NCBI RefSeq assembly: GCF_004217225.1
Contig: NZ_SHKM01000001.1
Coordinates: forward strand, 372,001 to 436,000
Direction of reading: 5' to 3'
DNA: 64,000 bases
Source of the DNA: Azospira oryzae
GTDB taxonomy: Bacteria > Pseudomonadota > Gammaproteobacteria > Burkholderiales > Rhodocyclaceae
Numbering within the stretch: the stretch's first letter is position 1; each line of letters starts with the position of its first letter. A program made the translations under genes and the position numbers. The notes under the pieces were generated by a model. The model saw nothing but the letters and a program-made list of their open reading frames with translations, was not told the origin of the DNA and did not search any database. Shown piece by piece: positions 1 through 8,567 of the stretch.

Positions 1-13
1 CACCGGCGGCTGA
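1..13 (+). CDS. moaD: C-terminal tail of molybdopterin synthase small subunit MoaD (partial)
   Basis: Only the last three codons and the stop are present; they read Thr-Gly-Gly-stop. A C-terminal Gly-Gly is the hallmark of MoaD, whose terminal glycine is thiocarboxylated and donates sulfur to the pterin. The frame ends 27 bases before the moaE start, the usual moaD-moaE order. The call rests on this tail plus context, so it is an inference. Confidence 0.6.
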
Positions 14-40
14 TGCGGCTGATTCCCTGAAGGAGCGAAC

Positions 41-502
41 ATGAGCGTCCGCGTGCAGCAAGAGGATTTCGACCTGTCCGCCGAAGTCGCGGCCCTGCGC
101 GCCGGCCAGCCCGGCGTCGGCGCCGTGGCCGCCTTCGTCGGCCTGGTGCGGGACATGAACGAGGGCAGCGGCGTCTCCGAGATGGCCCTGGAGCACTATC
201 CGGGCATGACGGAAAAGGCCCTGGAGGCCATCGTCGCCGAGGCCAGGGCACGCTGGGACATCCTCGGCGCCCGCATCATCCACCGGGTCGGCACCCTGCA
301 GCCCTGCGACCAGATCGTCCTGGTGGCGGTGAGCAGCGCCCACCGGGGCGAGGCCTTCGCCGCCTGCGAGTTCATCATGGACTACCTGAAGACCCGGGCC
401 CCGTTCTGGAAGCGGGAAGTGACCCCCGCCGGCGCCCGCTGGGTGGACGCCCGGGAAACGGACGACTCCGCCGCCGCCCGCTGGGAGAAGGGCGGCAAAT
501 AA
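41..502 (+). CDS. moaE: Molybdopterin synthase catalytic subunit MoaE
   Basis: A 153-residue protein of the normal MoaE length. MoaE is the large subunit of the MoaD2-MoaE2 complex that converts cyclic pyranopterin monophosphate into molybdopterin in the cytoplasm. Family features visible are the GAVAAFVGLVRD segment near residue 27, the LEHYPGM segment near 50, the VSSAHRGEAFAAC segment near 97 and the KTRAPFWKRE lysine motif near 117. The ATG is preceded by an AAGGAGCG ribosome site. It follows the tail of moaD, so the pair is probably one transcript that starts outside the window. No terminator with a clear stem and T-run was found directly after it. Confidence 0.95.
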   Translation: MSVRVQQEDFDLSAEVAALRAGQPGVGAVAAFVGLVRDMNEGSGVSEMALEHYPGMTEKALEAIVAEARARWDILGARIIHRVGTLQPCDQIVLVAVSSAHRGEAFAACEFIMDYLKTRAPFWKREVTPAGARWVDARETDDSAAARWEKGGK

Positions 503-766
503 GCCACTCCAGGAGATAGGCAGGACGCCGCTCTCCGGCATGCCATGCCCAGGATGCCCGTCCCGTCTTCCTTTCCAGGGAGTGACGAAATCTGCAGCGG
601 CTTTTTTTTGTTCACGGCCACCAGCCCGGGTTTCGTTGTTGCCTGGGGTGGCGTCGCCGGGGTCCGGCAAGTCCGTTTGTTCCCGAATTGTGCAAATGTC
701 ATGAGTTGATATGATGCCCGGGTCCAATTGTTCTGCCGCCGCTTTCGCTGCCGCGGCCACCCCGCC

Positions 767-1642
767 ATGAACCGCTTTTCTCTTACCGCTTCCTGTATCG
801 CCTTCGCCGTTACCTTCAGCCAGCCTGCCGCTGCGGGCCTGTTCGGTCCCGCCAGCCAACCTCTGCAGGGTGACGCCCTGCTGGAAAAATTGCATTCAGC
901 TCCGGTGGTATTCAAGGTCCAGGGAAATCTGCTCCATATCCGCTCCAAGGGAGCCGAGGTCGGCGGTTTTCTGCTCGGCTTGGTGGCCGGTAGTGCCATG
1001 GCCTCGGGCACAACCAACCCGGGTGCGAGTGCCCAGCAGATGCAGGCCAATATGCAGATAGCCACCACTTTCAGCCAGAACGTGAATAGTGCTGTCATCA
1101 GTGCCGCCGAGGCCCAGGCGGCCAAGCCTCGGGCTCAGGTGGCGAAGGAGGGGCCGGTCCTGGCTGTCAGCCAAGAACTCCTGGCCAGTTTGTCCCAGGT
1201 GCCGCAGTTGAATATCGCCACCGCCGGCGCTGAGCGCAGTGCTTCTGCCGCCGACCTGCAACTGACGGTTTCCCAGCCCCAGTGGCAACTCGACTATTCC
1301 ATGCTGTCTAGCGACTACACCCTGCGCTACAACGTCAGCGTGCAGCTCTACCAGAAGGAAAGCGACACGATCTACTTCAAGGAGTCCTGCCAGGGCGAAT
1401 ACGGGGAGAAGATGCCCCAGGAAGAATGGGAACGGGATGAGTTCGGCGCCCTGCAGAATGCTTCCCGGGAGATCGCCAAGCGTTGTGCGGCCGAGTTGCA
1501 GGGCAAGCTGGGATTGGCAACCGGGGCGGTTGCAATGGCGGAGGAACCCACCGATACGGTACCAGCTGTGGTGTCGTCGGCCCCCTCCGAGGCCGGGGCA
1601 CCTGCCGTTGCTGGAGAGCCTGCTGCAGATACTGGCCAATAA
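767..1642 (+). CDS. Unrecognised secreted or periplasmic protein
   Basis: I do not recognise this family. The frame can open at a TTG at 728, but ATG 767 gives a clean signal peptide (basic MNRF, hydrophobic core, cleavage around QPAAA-GLFG), so 767 is chosen, giving 291 residues. The mature part has a Gly/Ala-rich hydrophobic stretch near residues 65-80 (GGFLLGLVAGSAMASG), Ala/Gln-rich coil-like sequence, a possible beta-rich segment near 165-200 (LDYSMLSSDYTLRYNVSVQLYQ) with two cysteines following, and a Pro/Ala-rich tail. Third codon positions carry more A and T than in neighbouring genes. A terminator follows at 1681. No operon partner is visible; moaE ends 264 bases upstream. Confidence 0.7.
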   Translation: MNRFSLTASCIAFAVTFSQPAAAGLFGPASQPLQGDALLEKLHSAPVVFKVQGNLLHIRSKGAEVGGFLLGLVAGSAMASGTTNPGASAQQMQANMQIATTFSQNVNSAVISAAEAQAAKPRAQVAKEGPVLAVSQELLASLSQVPQLNIATAGAERSASAADLQLTVSQPQWQLDYSMLSSDYTLRYNVSVQLYQKESDTIYFKESCQGEYGEKMPQEEWERDEFGALQNASREIAKRCAAELQGKLGLATGAVAMAEEPTDTVPAVVSSAPSEAGAPAVAGEPAADTGQ

Positions 1643-1680
1643 CGCTCGGGCGGCTGATGGTCGTCACAGGGATTGATCAA

Positions 1681-1701
1681 GCCGCCGTCAGGCGGCTTTT
1701 T
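1681..1701 (+). terminator. Rho-independent terminator after the secreted protein
   Basis: A six-base-pair GC stem (GCCGCC / GGCGGC) with a GTCA loop followed by TTTTT. It lies 38 bases after the stop of the secreted protein gene. Confidence 0.8.
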
Positions 1702-1800
1702 CATGGGGGATTGCCGGTCTCCGGCCGACGCCGGACGACCATGGCAGGTACGGGGTGCGGTGGTGCTTCAGTCATTGGGAGTCTTTGGCCTGCCCCATGA

Positions 1801-1825
1801 AAAAGGCCGCCCGCAGGCGGCCTTG
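1801..1825 (-). terminator. Rho-independent terminator of the Cache chemoreceptor
   Basis: Read on the minus strand, AAGGCCGCC and GGCGGCCTT arms form a nine-base-pair stem with a four-base loop, followed by TTTTT. It lies about 20 bases past the chemoreceptor stop codon. Confidence 0.85.
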
Positions 1826-1845
1826 GCGTGGTCGGCGGTGACGCC

Positions 1846-3486
1846 TCAGTGGGTCTTGAAGCGGCTCACCGAGCCGTGCAGTTCCAGGGACAGTTCCTGC
1901 AGGTGGCGCGCCGCCTCGGCCGTGTGGGCGATGGCGTTGGCGCTGTCCTCGGACATGCGGGCGATGCGCTCGATGCTCTGGGCCATGTCGCTGGAAGTGG
2001 TGCTCTGTTCCTTGATGGAATTGGTGATGTCGTTTACCACCTGGGTCACCCGCTGGGCGCCGTCCCGGATGTTGTTGATGGATTCGCCGGCCTCGTTGGC
2101 CAGTTCCACCCCCTTGTCCACCTGATTCACGCCCAGTTCCATGCTGGCCACGGCGTTGCGGGTGCCCGCCTGGATCTTGCTGATGGTGTCGGCGATTTCC
2201 TGGGTGGACAGGCTGGTGCGTTCGGCCAGCTTGCGCACCTCGTCGGCCACCACGGCAAAGCCCCGGCCCTGTTCCCCGGCCCGGGCCGCCTCGATGGCGG
2301 CGTTCAAGGCCAGCAGGTTGGTCTGGTCGGCGATTTCCTTGATGGTGTTGACGATGGAGGTGATCTGGTCGGACTGGCGGCCCAGCTCTTCGATGATGGA
2401 GGAGGAGGCCTGCACCGCTTCGGCGATCTGGCGCATTTCCTGGGCGGCGTTGTGGATGACCACGGTGCCCTGCTGGGAATAGTCGCCGGACTGGGTGCTG
2501 ATGGCGTGGGCTTCCCGGGCGTTTTCCGCCACCTGGTCGATACTCACGGTCATCTCCTGCATGGCGGCGGCCATGGAGGCGGCGGATTCGCTCTGCTCCC
2601 GGGCCGAACCGGTAACTTCCTCGGAGGCCCGCATCAGCTGGGCGGCAGCGGTGGACAGCTGTTCGGCGCCGCCGACGATGCTGCCGATCATGCTGCGCAG
2701 GGTTTCCTGCATTTCCTTCATGCTGGCGATGAGACTGGTGGAATCGCCGGCCTCGGTGCGGATGTCCACCGTCAGGTCGCCGGCGGCGATGCGCTTGGTG
2801 ATGACCGTGGCCTCGTGGGGTTCGCCGCCCAGGATGCGCAGCAGGCTGCGCCGCACCAGGAACAGGGAGACGCTGATGAGGCCGCCGATGGCCAGGCCCC
2901 AGATGAGGAACTTGATGGCTTCCTGCTTGAAGATGGCGTTCACGTCGTCGGTGTAGATGCCGCTGCCGATGACCCAGCCCCAGGGCTCATAGCCCTTGAC
3001 GTAGGAGATCTTCGGCACCGGGTCCTCGAAGCCGGGCTTGGGCCACAGGTAGTCGACGAAGCCGGCGCCCTGTTTCTTCACCGTCTCGTTGAATTCGCGG
3101 AAGAGGTACTTGCCGGCCTTGTCCTTCAGCTGGTCCAGCTTCTTGCCGTCCATCTCCGGCTTGATGGGGTGCATCACCATCAGGTCGTTGAGGTCGTTGA
3201 TCCAGAAATACTCGATCTTGTCGTAGCGCAGGTCCTTGATGGCGGCGATGGCGGCCTGCTGGGCTTCTTCCTTGCTCAGTTTGCCCGCCTGGACCTGCTT
3301 GTCGTAGTGGGCCACCAGGCCGTGGGCCACTTCCACCAGGTTGCGCACCTTTTCCTGGCGATCCTGCATGAGCAGGGATTTTTCCGTGGCCAGCACCACG
3401 GCGAACAGCACCACCAGGCTCAGGACCGTGATGCCGGTGAGCCAGAGGAACTTGGTACGAATGGAAACGGGTTTTCCGGTAGTCAT
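1846..3486 (-). CDS. Methyl-accepting chemotaxis protein with single Cache domain
   Basis: A 546-residue transmembrane chemoreceptor. Order of parts: short cytoplasmic tail, first membrane helix near residues 12-35, periplasmic single-Cache (sCache_2 type) domain with [20 protein letters not shown] and [12 protein letters not shown] segments, second membrane helix near 200, HAMP linker, then a long signalling helical bundle with the hairpin tip [21 protein letters not shown]. It senses a small periplasmic ligand and controls CheA; the ligand cannot be read from sequence. A GTG at 3501 is in frame, but ATG 3486 has a GGAGGA site about seven bases upstream, so 3486 is preferred. It is monocistronic, with its own terminator. 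Confidence 0.93.
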   Translation of the reverse strand: MTTGKPVSIRTKFLWLTGITVLSLVVLFAVVLATEKSLLMQDRQEKVRNLVEVAHGLVAHYDKQVQAGKLSKEEAQQAAIAAIKDLRYDKIEYFWINDLNDLMVMHPIKPEMDGKKLDQLKDKAGKYLFREFNETVKKQGAGFVDYLWPKPGFEDPVPKISYVKGYEPWGWVIGSGIYTDDVNAIFKQEAIKFLIWGLAIGGLISVSLFLVRRSLLRILGGEPHEATVITKRIAAGDLTVDIRTEAGDSTSLIASMKEMQETLRSMIGSIVGGAEQLSTAAAQLMRASEEVTGSAREQSESAASMAAAMQEMTVSIDQVAENAREAHAISTQSGDYSQQGTVVIHNAAQEMRQIAEAVQASSSIIEELGRQSDQITSIVNTIKEIADQTNLLALNAAIEAARAGEQGRGFAVVADEVRKLAERTSLSTQEIADTISKIQAGTRNAVASMELGVNQVDKGVELANEAGESINNIRDGAQRVTQVVNDITNSIKEQSTTSSDMAQSIERIARMSEDSANAIAHTAEAARHLQELSLELHGSVSRFKTH

Positions 3487-4066
3487 GGTGTCTTCCTCCA
3501 CAGGCGCCGGACGGCATGCCTGCTCGTTGTTTTTTTAAGGCAGAGCAAATCTGCTGCGGAGATTCTAGCCGAAACTGGGCCCGTCCCGACAAACGCCGCT
3601 GTCCGGAAACGACGATTAGGCGCCTGTCCTACGCCGATGTTCTAAAAACCGGATGCCGTGGGAATAGGGGCGCGAAAGCTGGGGATGTAGTGAAAAGCGC
3701 CATATACAATAACGATTTTCGCTACACACAAATGAATCGGCTCCTGATAGGTGGGCCAGGTCCGGCGCCCTAAAATGGTGAGTTTGGTCGGTAGGTCCAG
3801 GGCCGATGCTGCCTCGACGTTCTGCCTCAATCCGGTCCGGATGGGTTGCAGCGTACGGATGGAAGCTCCTGTGGTCCCCAGCAAGGCGTGGGGGAGGGGA
3901 ACAGGACGTAGCGCAATACATCGTTTGTTCACAACAAGAATACACCGGCCTTTTTCTGGGCTCAGTTCCATTGCCGCCGAATCTCAGCCTATCTCCGGGA
4001 GGAGCGGTCGGGGCGGGCGGCAAGGGGGGCGCCATTAGCGACTAGGACATGCTGGAGGAAGGAATC
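3487..4066. other. Divergent intergenic region, no gene seen
   Basis: This 580-base gap separates the chemoreceptor (minus) from the PAS histidine kinase (plus). It is less GC-rich than its flanks. Short open frames on both strands lack ribosome sites and recognisable products. It must hold the promoters of both genes. The clearest local element is a 5-3-5 inverted repeat TTGTT-CAC-AACAA at 3925-3937. No reliable sigma70 or FliA-type promoter could be assigned by eye. Confidence 0.6.
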
Positions 4067-6433
4067 ATGGGAGGAATCTGGCCGGACTTCCTGACTGCGC
4101 TGATTCTGGTCGGCATCGGGTGGTCCTGCAGCCTGCTGCTGCTCGACCGGGAAACCATTCCCCGCCTGCTGTCCTCCCTCAACCTGGGGCGGCTGCTGCA
4201 CCTCTCCCTCGAATCGTCGGACCTGGGCATCTGGTGCTACGAGCATCAGCAGGACCGCATCTTCCTCGACGGCCGCGCCAGCCTGCTGCTGGGCCTGCCG
4301 ACCCGGGCGGCGCGTCTGGCCGAATTCCTCGAATGCGTGGTGCCGGAAGACCGGGAGCGCATCCGTCGCATCTGGCTGCATCCGCCGACGACGGCAGCGC
4401 CGGGGACGGTGGAATTCCGCGTTGGCGACTCGCACCGGGGCCTGCGCCATCTCTCCCTCTCCTCGGGTCTGCCCGGCCGTGGCGGCAAGCGCCGGCGCCG
4501 GAGCGGGGCCATGGCCATGGGCACCCTGCAGGATGTGACCGAGCGCAAGAAGGTGGAAATCGCCCTGCGCGAGAGCGAGGCCCGCTTCTCCACCATCTTC
4601 CGCACCTGCCCGGCGGGCATCGCCCTCTGCCGGGTGGCCGACGGCTCCCTGGTGGATGTGAATCCCGCCTTTCTCCATATCTACGGCCTGGAGCGGCAGG
4701 AGGTCATCGGCATGACGTCCTTCGCCCTGCATCTGTGGGGCTCGCCCCAGCAGCGGGAGGTGGCCCTGGCCTCCATTCTCATCGACGGACGGGGCTACCA
4801 GAGCGAGCGTTCCATCCGTCGCCCGGACGGCCAGGTGCGCCACCTGCTGATCTCGGTGGACCTGGTCTTTCTCGACAGCGAGCGCTACCTGCAGTGGACC
4901 CTGCTGGACGTGACGGAGAACCGGCGCAGCCAGGCCCTGGCCAGCCGCAACGAGATTCTCACCAACGCCATCATGAATTCCCTCGACGTGGCCGTGGCGG
5001 TGCTGGACCGGGAGGGCAACATCCTGCGCACCAATCGCAAATGGTCCGAGTTCGCTCTCGGCAACGGCGCCGGCGAGGAGCTGGCGGCAGGGGTGGGGCT
5101 CAACTATTTCGAGGTCTGCCGCCGCTCCTTTCCCGAGGCTTCGGCGACGGAAGCCCTGGCCGGCATGCAGGCGGTGCTGGAGGAAAGGCTGCCGGTGGCC
5201 AGCATCGAGTATCCCTGCCATGGTCCTGCCGGCGAGCGCTGGTATCTGTTGCAGGCGACGCCCCTGGGTTCGGGCCTGCAGGGCCTGGTCACCATCCACA
5301 TGGACATCACCGCCCGGCGCCAGGCGGAAGAGGGCCTGCGGCAGCGCCTCATGCTGCAGGACAAGCTGGCCCGGGTGGCGGCTTCGGTGCCCGGGGTCAT
5401 CTATTCGATCAAGCTGCGGCCCGACGGCACTTTCTGCATTCCCTACGCCATGCAGGGCTCGGTGGACATCTTCGGCCTGCGGCCGGAGGACCTGACGGAG
5501 GACCTGGGGCCGGTCCTCAGCCGCATCCACGGCGCCGACCAGGAACGGGTGCTGGCGGTGGTGCTGGAGTCGGCCCGGACCATGGCCCCCTGGCACTGCG
5601 AGTTCCGCGTGCATCATCCCCAGGGGGGCGTGCGCTGGGTGGAGAGCAAGGCGGTGCCGCGGCTGGAGGACGACGGTTGCGTCATCTGGCACGGCTATAT
5701 CCACGACGTCAGCGCCCGCAAGCAGGCCGACGCCGAACTGATGCGCTCCCGGGACCAGCTGCGGGCCCTCAACGAAGGCCTGCAGCGGGTGCGGGAGGAG
5801 GAGCGTTCCCGCATCTCCCTGGAAATCCACGACCAGCTGGGGCAGAGCCTGACCGTGCTGAAGCTGGAGATGGCCTGGCTGCGGGCCCGCCTGCTGGGCG
5901 GACAGGCGGAGGAAAAGACCCGGCTGCAGGAGGTCGGCCGCCTCATCGACGACACCCTGCGCGCCGTGCGCACCATTTCCTGGGATTTGCGCCCCGGCAT
6001 CCTCGACACCCTGGGCCTGGGGGCCGGCGTCGAGTGGCTGGTGGACGATTTCCGCCGCCGCCTGGGCATCCGCTGCAACGTGGTGGTGCCCCGGGAGCGC
6101 CTGGAGCTGCCGGATGTCCTGGCCACCCATCTGTTCCGCATCTGCCAGGAACTGCTGACCAATGTGGCGCGCCATGCCCAGGCCAACCGCATCGATGTGA
6201 GCCTGGGCCTGGCCGACGGCCGGGTCCTGCTGGAGGTGCGGGACAACGGCAGGGGGATGCCGATGCTGCCCGCCCACGGCCATTCCCTGGGCTTGCTGGG
6301 CATCAAGGAGCGGGCGGCCCAATGCGGCGGCGAGGTGCACATCGCCACCCGCCCGGAAATCGAGGGCACCCGGGTGCGGGTTCTCGTTCCACTTATAACA
6401 AGGGAGACGGATATTGGAAATATTGGTCATTGA
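4067..6433 (+). CDS. PAS-domain sensor histidine kinase, NarX/DegS type (HisKA_3)
   Basis: A 788-residue sensor kinase. One membrane helix sits at the extreme N-terminus (FLTALILVGIGWSCSLLLL). Three to four PAS modules follow, each ending in segments such as GTLQDVTERKK, WTLLDVTENRR, TIHMDITARRQ and GYIHDVSARKQ. The C-terminal transmitter is of the HisKA_3 class, with the phospho-accepting His588 in EIHDQLGQ, an N-box in ELLTNVARHAQ and a G-box in DNGRGMPML. ATG 4049 is in frame, but ATG 4067 has GGAGGAAGGA just upstream and is chosen. The gene overlaps the next response regulator by 20 bases, so the two form a two-component system with coupled translation. The stimulus is unknown. Confidence 0.92.
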   Translation: MGGIWPDFLTALILVGIGWSCSLLLLDRETIPRLLSSLNLGRLLHLSLESSDLGIWCYEHQQDRIFLDGRASLLLGLPTRAARLAEFLECVVPEDRERIRRIWLHPPTTAAPGTVEFRVGDSHRGLRHLSLSSGLPGRGGKRRRRSGAMAMGTLQDVTERKKVEIALRESEARFSTIFRTCPAGIALCRVADGSLVDVNPAFLHIYGLERQEVIGMTSFALHLWGSPQQREVALASILIDGRGYQSERSIRRPDGQVRHLLISVDLVFLDSERYLQWTLLDVTENRRSQALASRNEILTNAIMNSLDVAVAVLDREGNILRTNRKWSEFALGNGAGEELAAGVGLNYFEVCRRSFPEASATEALAGMQAVLEERLPVASIEYPCHGPAGERWYLLQATPLGSGLQGLVTIHMDITARRQAEEGLRQRLMLQDKLARVAASVPGVIYSIKLRPDGTFCIPYAMQGSVDIFGLRPEDLTEDLGPVLSRIHGADQERVLAVVLESARTMAPWHCEFRVHHPQGGVRWVESKAVPRLEDDGCVIWHGYIHDVSARKQADAELMRSRDQLRALNEGLQRVREEERSRISLEIHDQLGQSLTVLKLEMAWLRARLLGGQAEEKTRLQEVGRLIDDTLRAVRTISWDLRPGILDTLGLGAGVEWLVDDFRRRLGIRCNVVVPRERLELPDVLATHLFRICQELLTNVARHAQANRIDVSLGLADGRVLLEVRDNGRGMPMLPAHGHSLGLLGIKERAAQCGGEVHIATRPEIEGTRVRVLVPLITRETDIGNIGH

Positions 6434-7061
6434 CGACCATCCCGTCGTCAGCCGGGGCATCAGCCAGATCCTCGACCAGGAACACGACATGCGAGTGGCG
6501 GCCCAGGCCGGCACCATCGACGAGGCCCTGCTGCTGCTGCGACAGCGCAGCTTCGACGTGCTGGTGCTGGATGTGAACCTGCCGGGCCGCAACGGCCTGG
6601 AGGCCCTGCCGGAAATCCACCGCATCGCGTCGGCCATGCCCATTCTCATTTTCAGCATCCACTCGGAGGAGCACCTGGCCATGCGCGCCCTGAAGAACGG
6701 TGCCAGCGGCTTTCTCAACAAGGAAAACGCACCGGAGGAACTGGTGCGGGCAGTGCGCAAGCTGGCCGCCGGCGGCACCTATGTCAGCGCCCGCCTGGCG
6801 GAGTGGCTGGCCCTGGAGGTGAGCGGCCGGCGCCAGTGCCTGCCCCACGAGAACCTCTCCGACCGGGAGTACCAGGTGATGTGCCTGCTGGCGGCCGGAC
6901 GCTCCGTCTCCCAGATCGCCGAAACCCTGCACCGCAGCCCCAACACCATCAGCACCTACCGGGCCCGCATCCTGGCCAAGATGGGCATCCGCAACAATGC
7001 CGAACTGACCCTCTACGCCATCAACAACCGCCTCATCGCCAGCCCGCCGGCCCCCTTCTAG
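6414..7061 (+). CDS. NarL/FixJ-family response regulator
   Basis: A 215-residue two-domain regulator. The receiver domain shows the acidic pocket Asp7-Asp8 and the phospho-acceptor Asp53 in LVLDVNLPG. The C-terminal LuxR-type helix-turn-helix begins near residue 145 (LSDREYQVMCLLAAGRS) and includes SQIAETLHRSPNTISTYRARI. The start is a TTG at 6414 preceded by AGGGAGACGG; it lies inside the end of the histidine kinase gene, which indicates translational coupling and identifies its partner. Its target genes cannot be deduced; self-regulation or control of the adjacent signalling genes is possible. Confidence 0.93.
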   Translation: MEILVIDDHPVVSRGISQILDQEHDMRVAAQAGTIDEALLLLRQRSFDVLVLDVNLPGRNGLEALPEIHRIASAMPILIFSIHSEEHLAMRALKNGASGFLNKENAPEELVRAVRKLAAGGTYVSARLAEWLALEVSGRRQCLPHENLSDREYQVMCLLAAGRSVSQIAETLHRSPNTISTYRARILAKMGIRNNAELTLYAINNRLIASPPAPF

Positions 7062-7298
7062 GGCCATTCCGTACGGCTCGAGCTTTCCCCGGCAGGCTGT
7101 AGTTGCAACGACGACAAACCTCCGGCAGGAAGGTGATAGGGGAATCAGGTCCCGGGTGATACCGGGGCGAATCAAAGCGTCATAAATTCGTCCTGGTTGG
7201 AATCGGTGGCGGCCGGCAGGGCTGCCGGCCATGTTTGTGGCAGCCGCAAACCACCCCATCCCGGCGCGCAACTCCAGGAACCATCACCACGACCGTGG

Positions 7299-8567
7299 AT
7301 GCGGGACAACAACAGCTCCCTGGAGGAATCATTGGAAGCATCACGCCTCTTCAAGCGCGGCATCCTGGCCTTTTTGTCCATCGCCGCCGCCACGGGGGCC
7401 GCCGTTTATGGCGGCCATGAAGCCTTTCACCGCTTTGCCGAAAATTCCCTGGGCCTGTCGGACCGGGTGGTGGATACCCTGGGTTCGATGTGCATCGTGG
7501 TCGTTGCCTTCTGCGTCCATTACGCCATCTCCCGCCTGTTCTACCGGGACTTCCTGCTCGGCTCCCGGGTGGCGGCCGAGCATCTGCAGCAGCGCTCCCG
7601 GGAGCGCCTGGCCTGCGCCGCCGAACTGGCCGGCCGGGTGCGGGAAGTGGGGCGGGTCGGCGAGCTGACGCGGGAGCAGCTGGGCCAGCTGGTGCAGATC
7701 ACCGAAGGGGCGGCGCGGGACATCATCGTCCAGTGCGAGAACCTGGACGCCACCATGGGCGACCTCAAGCAGATGGTGTCCCAGGCCGACGAGCTGAGCG
7801 CCCGCCTGACGGAAGACACGGAGGCCCGCATGGCCCACAACCGCACCGTCATCTCCCGTCTCGAACAGTACATCGAAGAGCGGGTCAGCGAATCGGCGGA
7901 GGACCAGCAGCGCACCAGCCGGGTCATCGGCGAAACCCGGGCCCTGGGCGGCCTGGTGGAGGTGATCCGGCACATTTCCGGCCAGACCAACCTGCTGGCC
8001 CTGAATGCCGCCATCGAGGCGGCCCGGGCCGGGGAGGCGGGGCGCGGCTTCGCTGTGGTGGCCACCGAGGTGCGCAAGCTGTCGGGCGAGGTGGACCAGG
8101 CCGCCACCCAGATCCATGCCGGCATCTCGGCCATGGCCCAGAGCATCCAGTCCCAGTTCGAACACAAGCTGGCCGGCACCCACGTGGACGCGGAACGTAC
8201 TTCCCTGCAGGCCATCACCGCCCAGCTGGAAGGGCTGGCCGAGGGCATCCAGCAGGCCATCAGCGGCGAGGCCAATTCGGTGCGCCTCATCTGCGACGGC
8301 GCCGCCATGCTGGACCAGGCCATTCTCCAGGTGATGAGCAGCATCCAGTTCCAGGACATCACCCGGCAGCAGATCGAACGCATCCAGGAGGGCATGCTGC
8401 GCATGGAGGACTACGTTCAGTCCCTGGTACTCCAGCTCGAATCCCTGGAGTCCCTGGAGGCCTGCCACCCCCGGGAGGAACCCCTGGACCAGCTGGTGCA
8501 GGGCCTCTATGCCAGCATCACCGGCGGCAGCAAGGCGCCGGCCGGCGGCCTGGTGGAACTCTTTTGA
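7299..8567 (+). CDS. Chemoreceptor-like protein with a CheZ-like C-terminal motif
   Basis: A 422-residue protein from ATG 7299. A TTG at 7332 with GGAGGA five bases upstream is an equally credible start and would remove 11 residues. Two membrane helices near residues 19-41 and 55-80 are joined by a short loop, so there is no large periplasmic sensor. The cytoplasmic part holds the chemoreceptor signalling hairpin ([21 protein letters not shown]) but the helical bundle is much shorter than usual. Near the C-terminus FQDITRQ (Asp353, Gln357) matches the FQDLTGQ active-site helix of the CheY-P phosphatase CheZ. The stop overlaps the start of the GGDEF-EAL gene. Membership of the MCP-signal family is clear; the phosphatase idea is inference. 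Confidence 0.8.
   Translation: MRDNNSSLEESLEASRLFKRGILAFLSIAAATGAAVYGGHEAFHRFAENSLGLSDRVVDTLGSMCIVVVAFCVHYAISRLFYRDFLLGSRVAAEHLQQRSRERLACAAELAGRVREVGRVGELTREQLGQLVQITEGAARDIIVQCENLDATMGDLKQMVSQADELSARLTEDTEARMAHNRTVISRLEQYIEERVSESAEDQQRTSRVIGETRALGGLVEVIRHISGQTNLLALNAAIEAARAGEAGRGFAVVATEVRKLSGEVDQAATQIHAGISAMAQSIQSQFEHKLAGTHVDAERTSLQAITAQLEGLAEGIQQAISGEANSVRLICDGAAMLDQAILQVMSSIQFQDITRQQIERIQEGMLRMEDYVQSLVLQLESLESLEACHPREEPLDQLVQGLYASITGGSKAPAGGLVELF

Noticed and set aside
1828-3645. Open frame of 605 residues opposite the chemoreceptor
   Set aside because: It is a His/Gly/Asp-rich shadow; the chemoreceptor on the minus strand has all family parts.
3616-4035. Minus-strand open frames of 109-139 residues in the 580-base gap
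   Set aside because: No ribosome site, mixed low-complexity composition and no recognisable family.
3989-6778. Open frame of 929 residues on the minus strand opposite the histidine kinase
   Set aside because: The kinase domains on the plus strand are unmistakable; the opposite frame is His/Gln/Pro/Ala-rich shadow sequence from high GC.
7490-8563. Upstream part of the GGDEF-EAL frame overlapping the chemoreceptor-like gene
   Set aside because: The translation is Pro/Gly/Arg-rich with no domain; the TTG at 8564 fits coupled translation.
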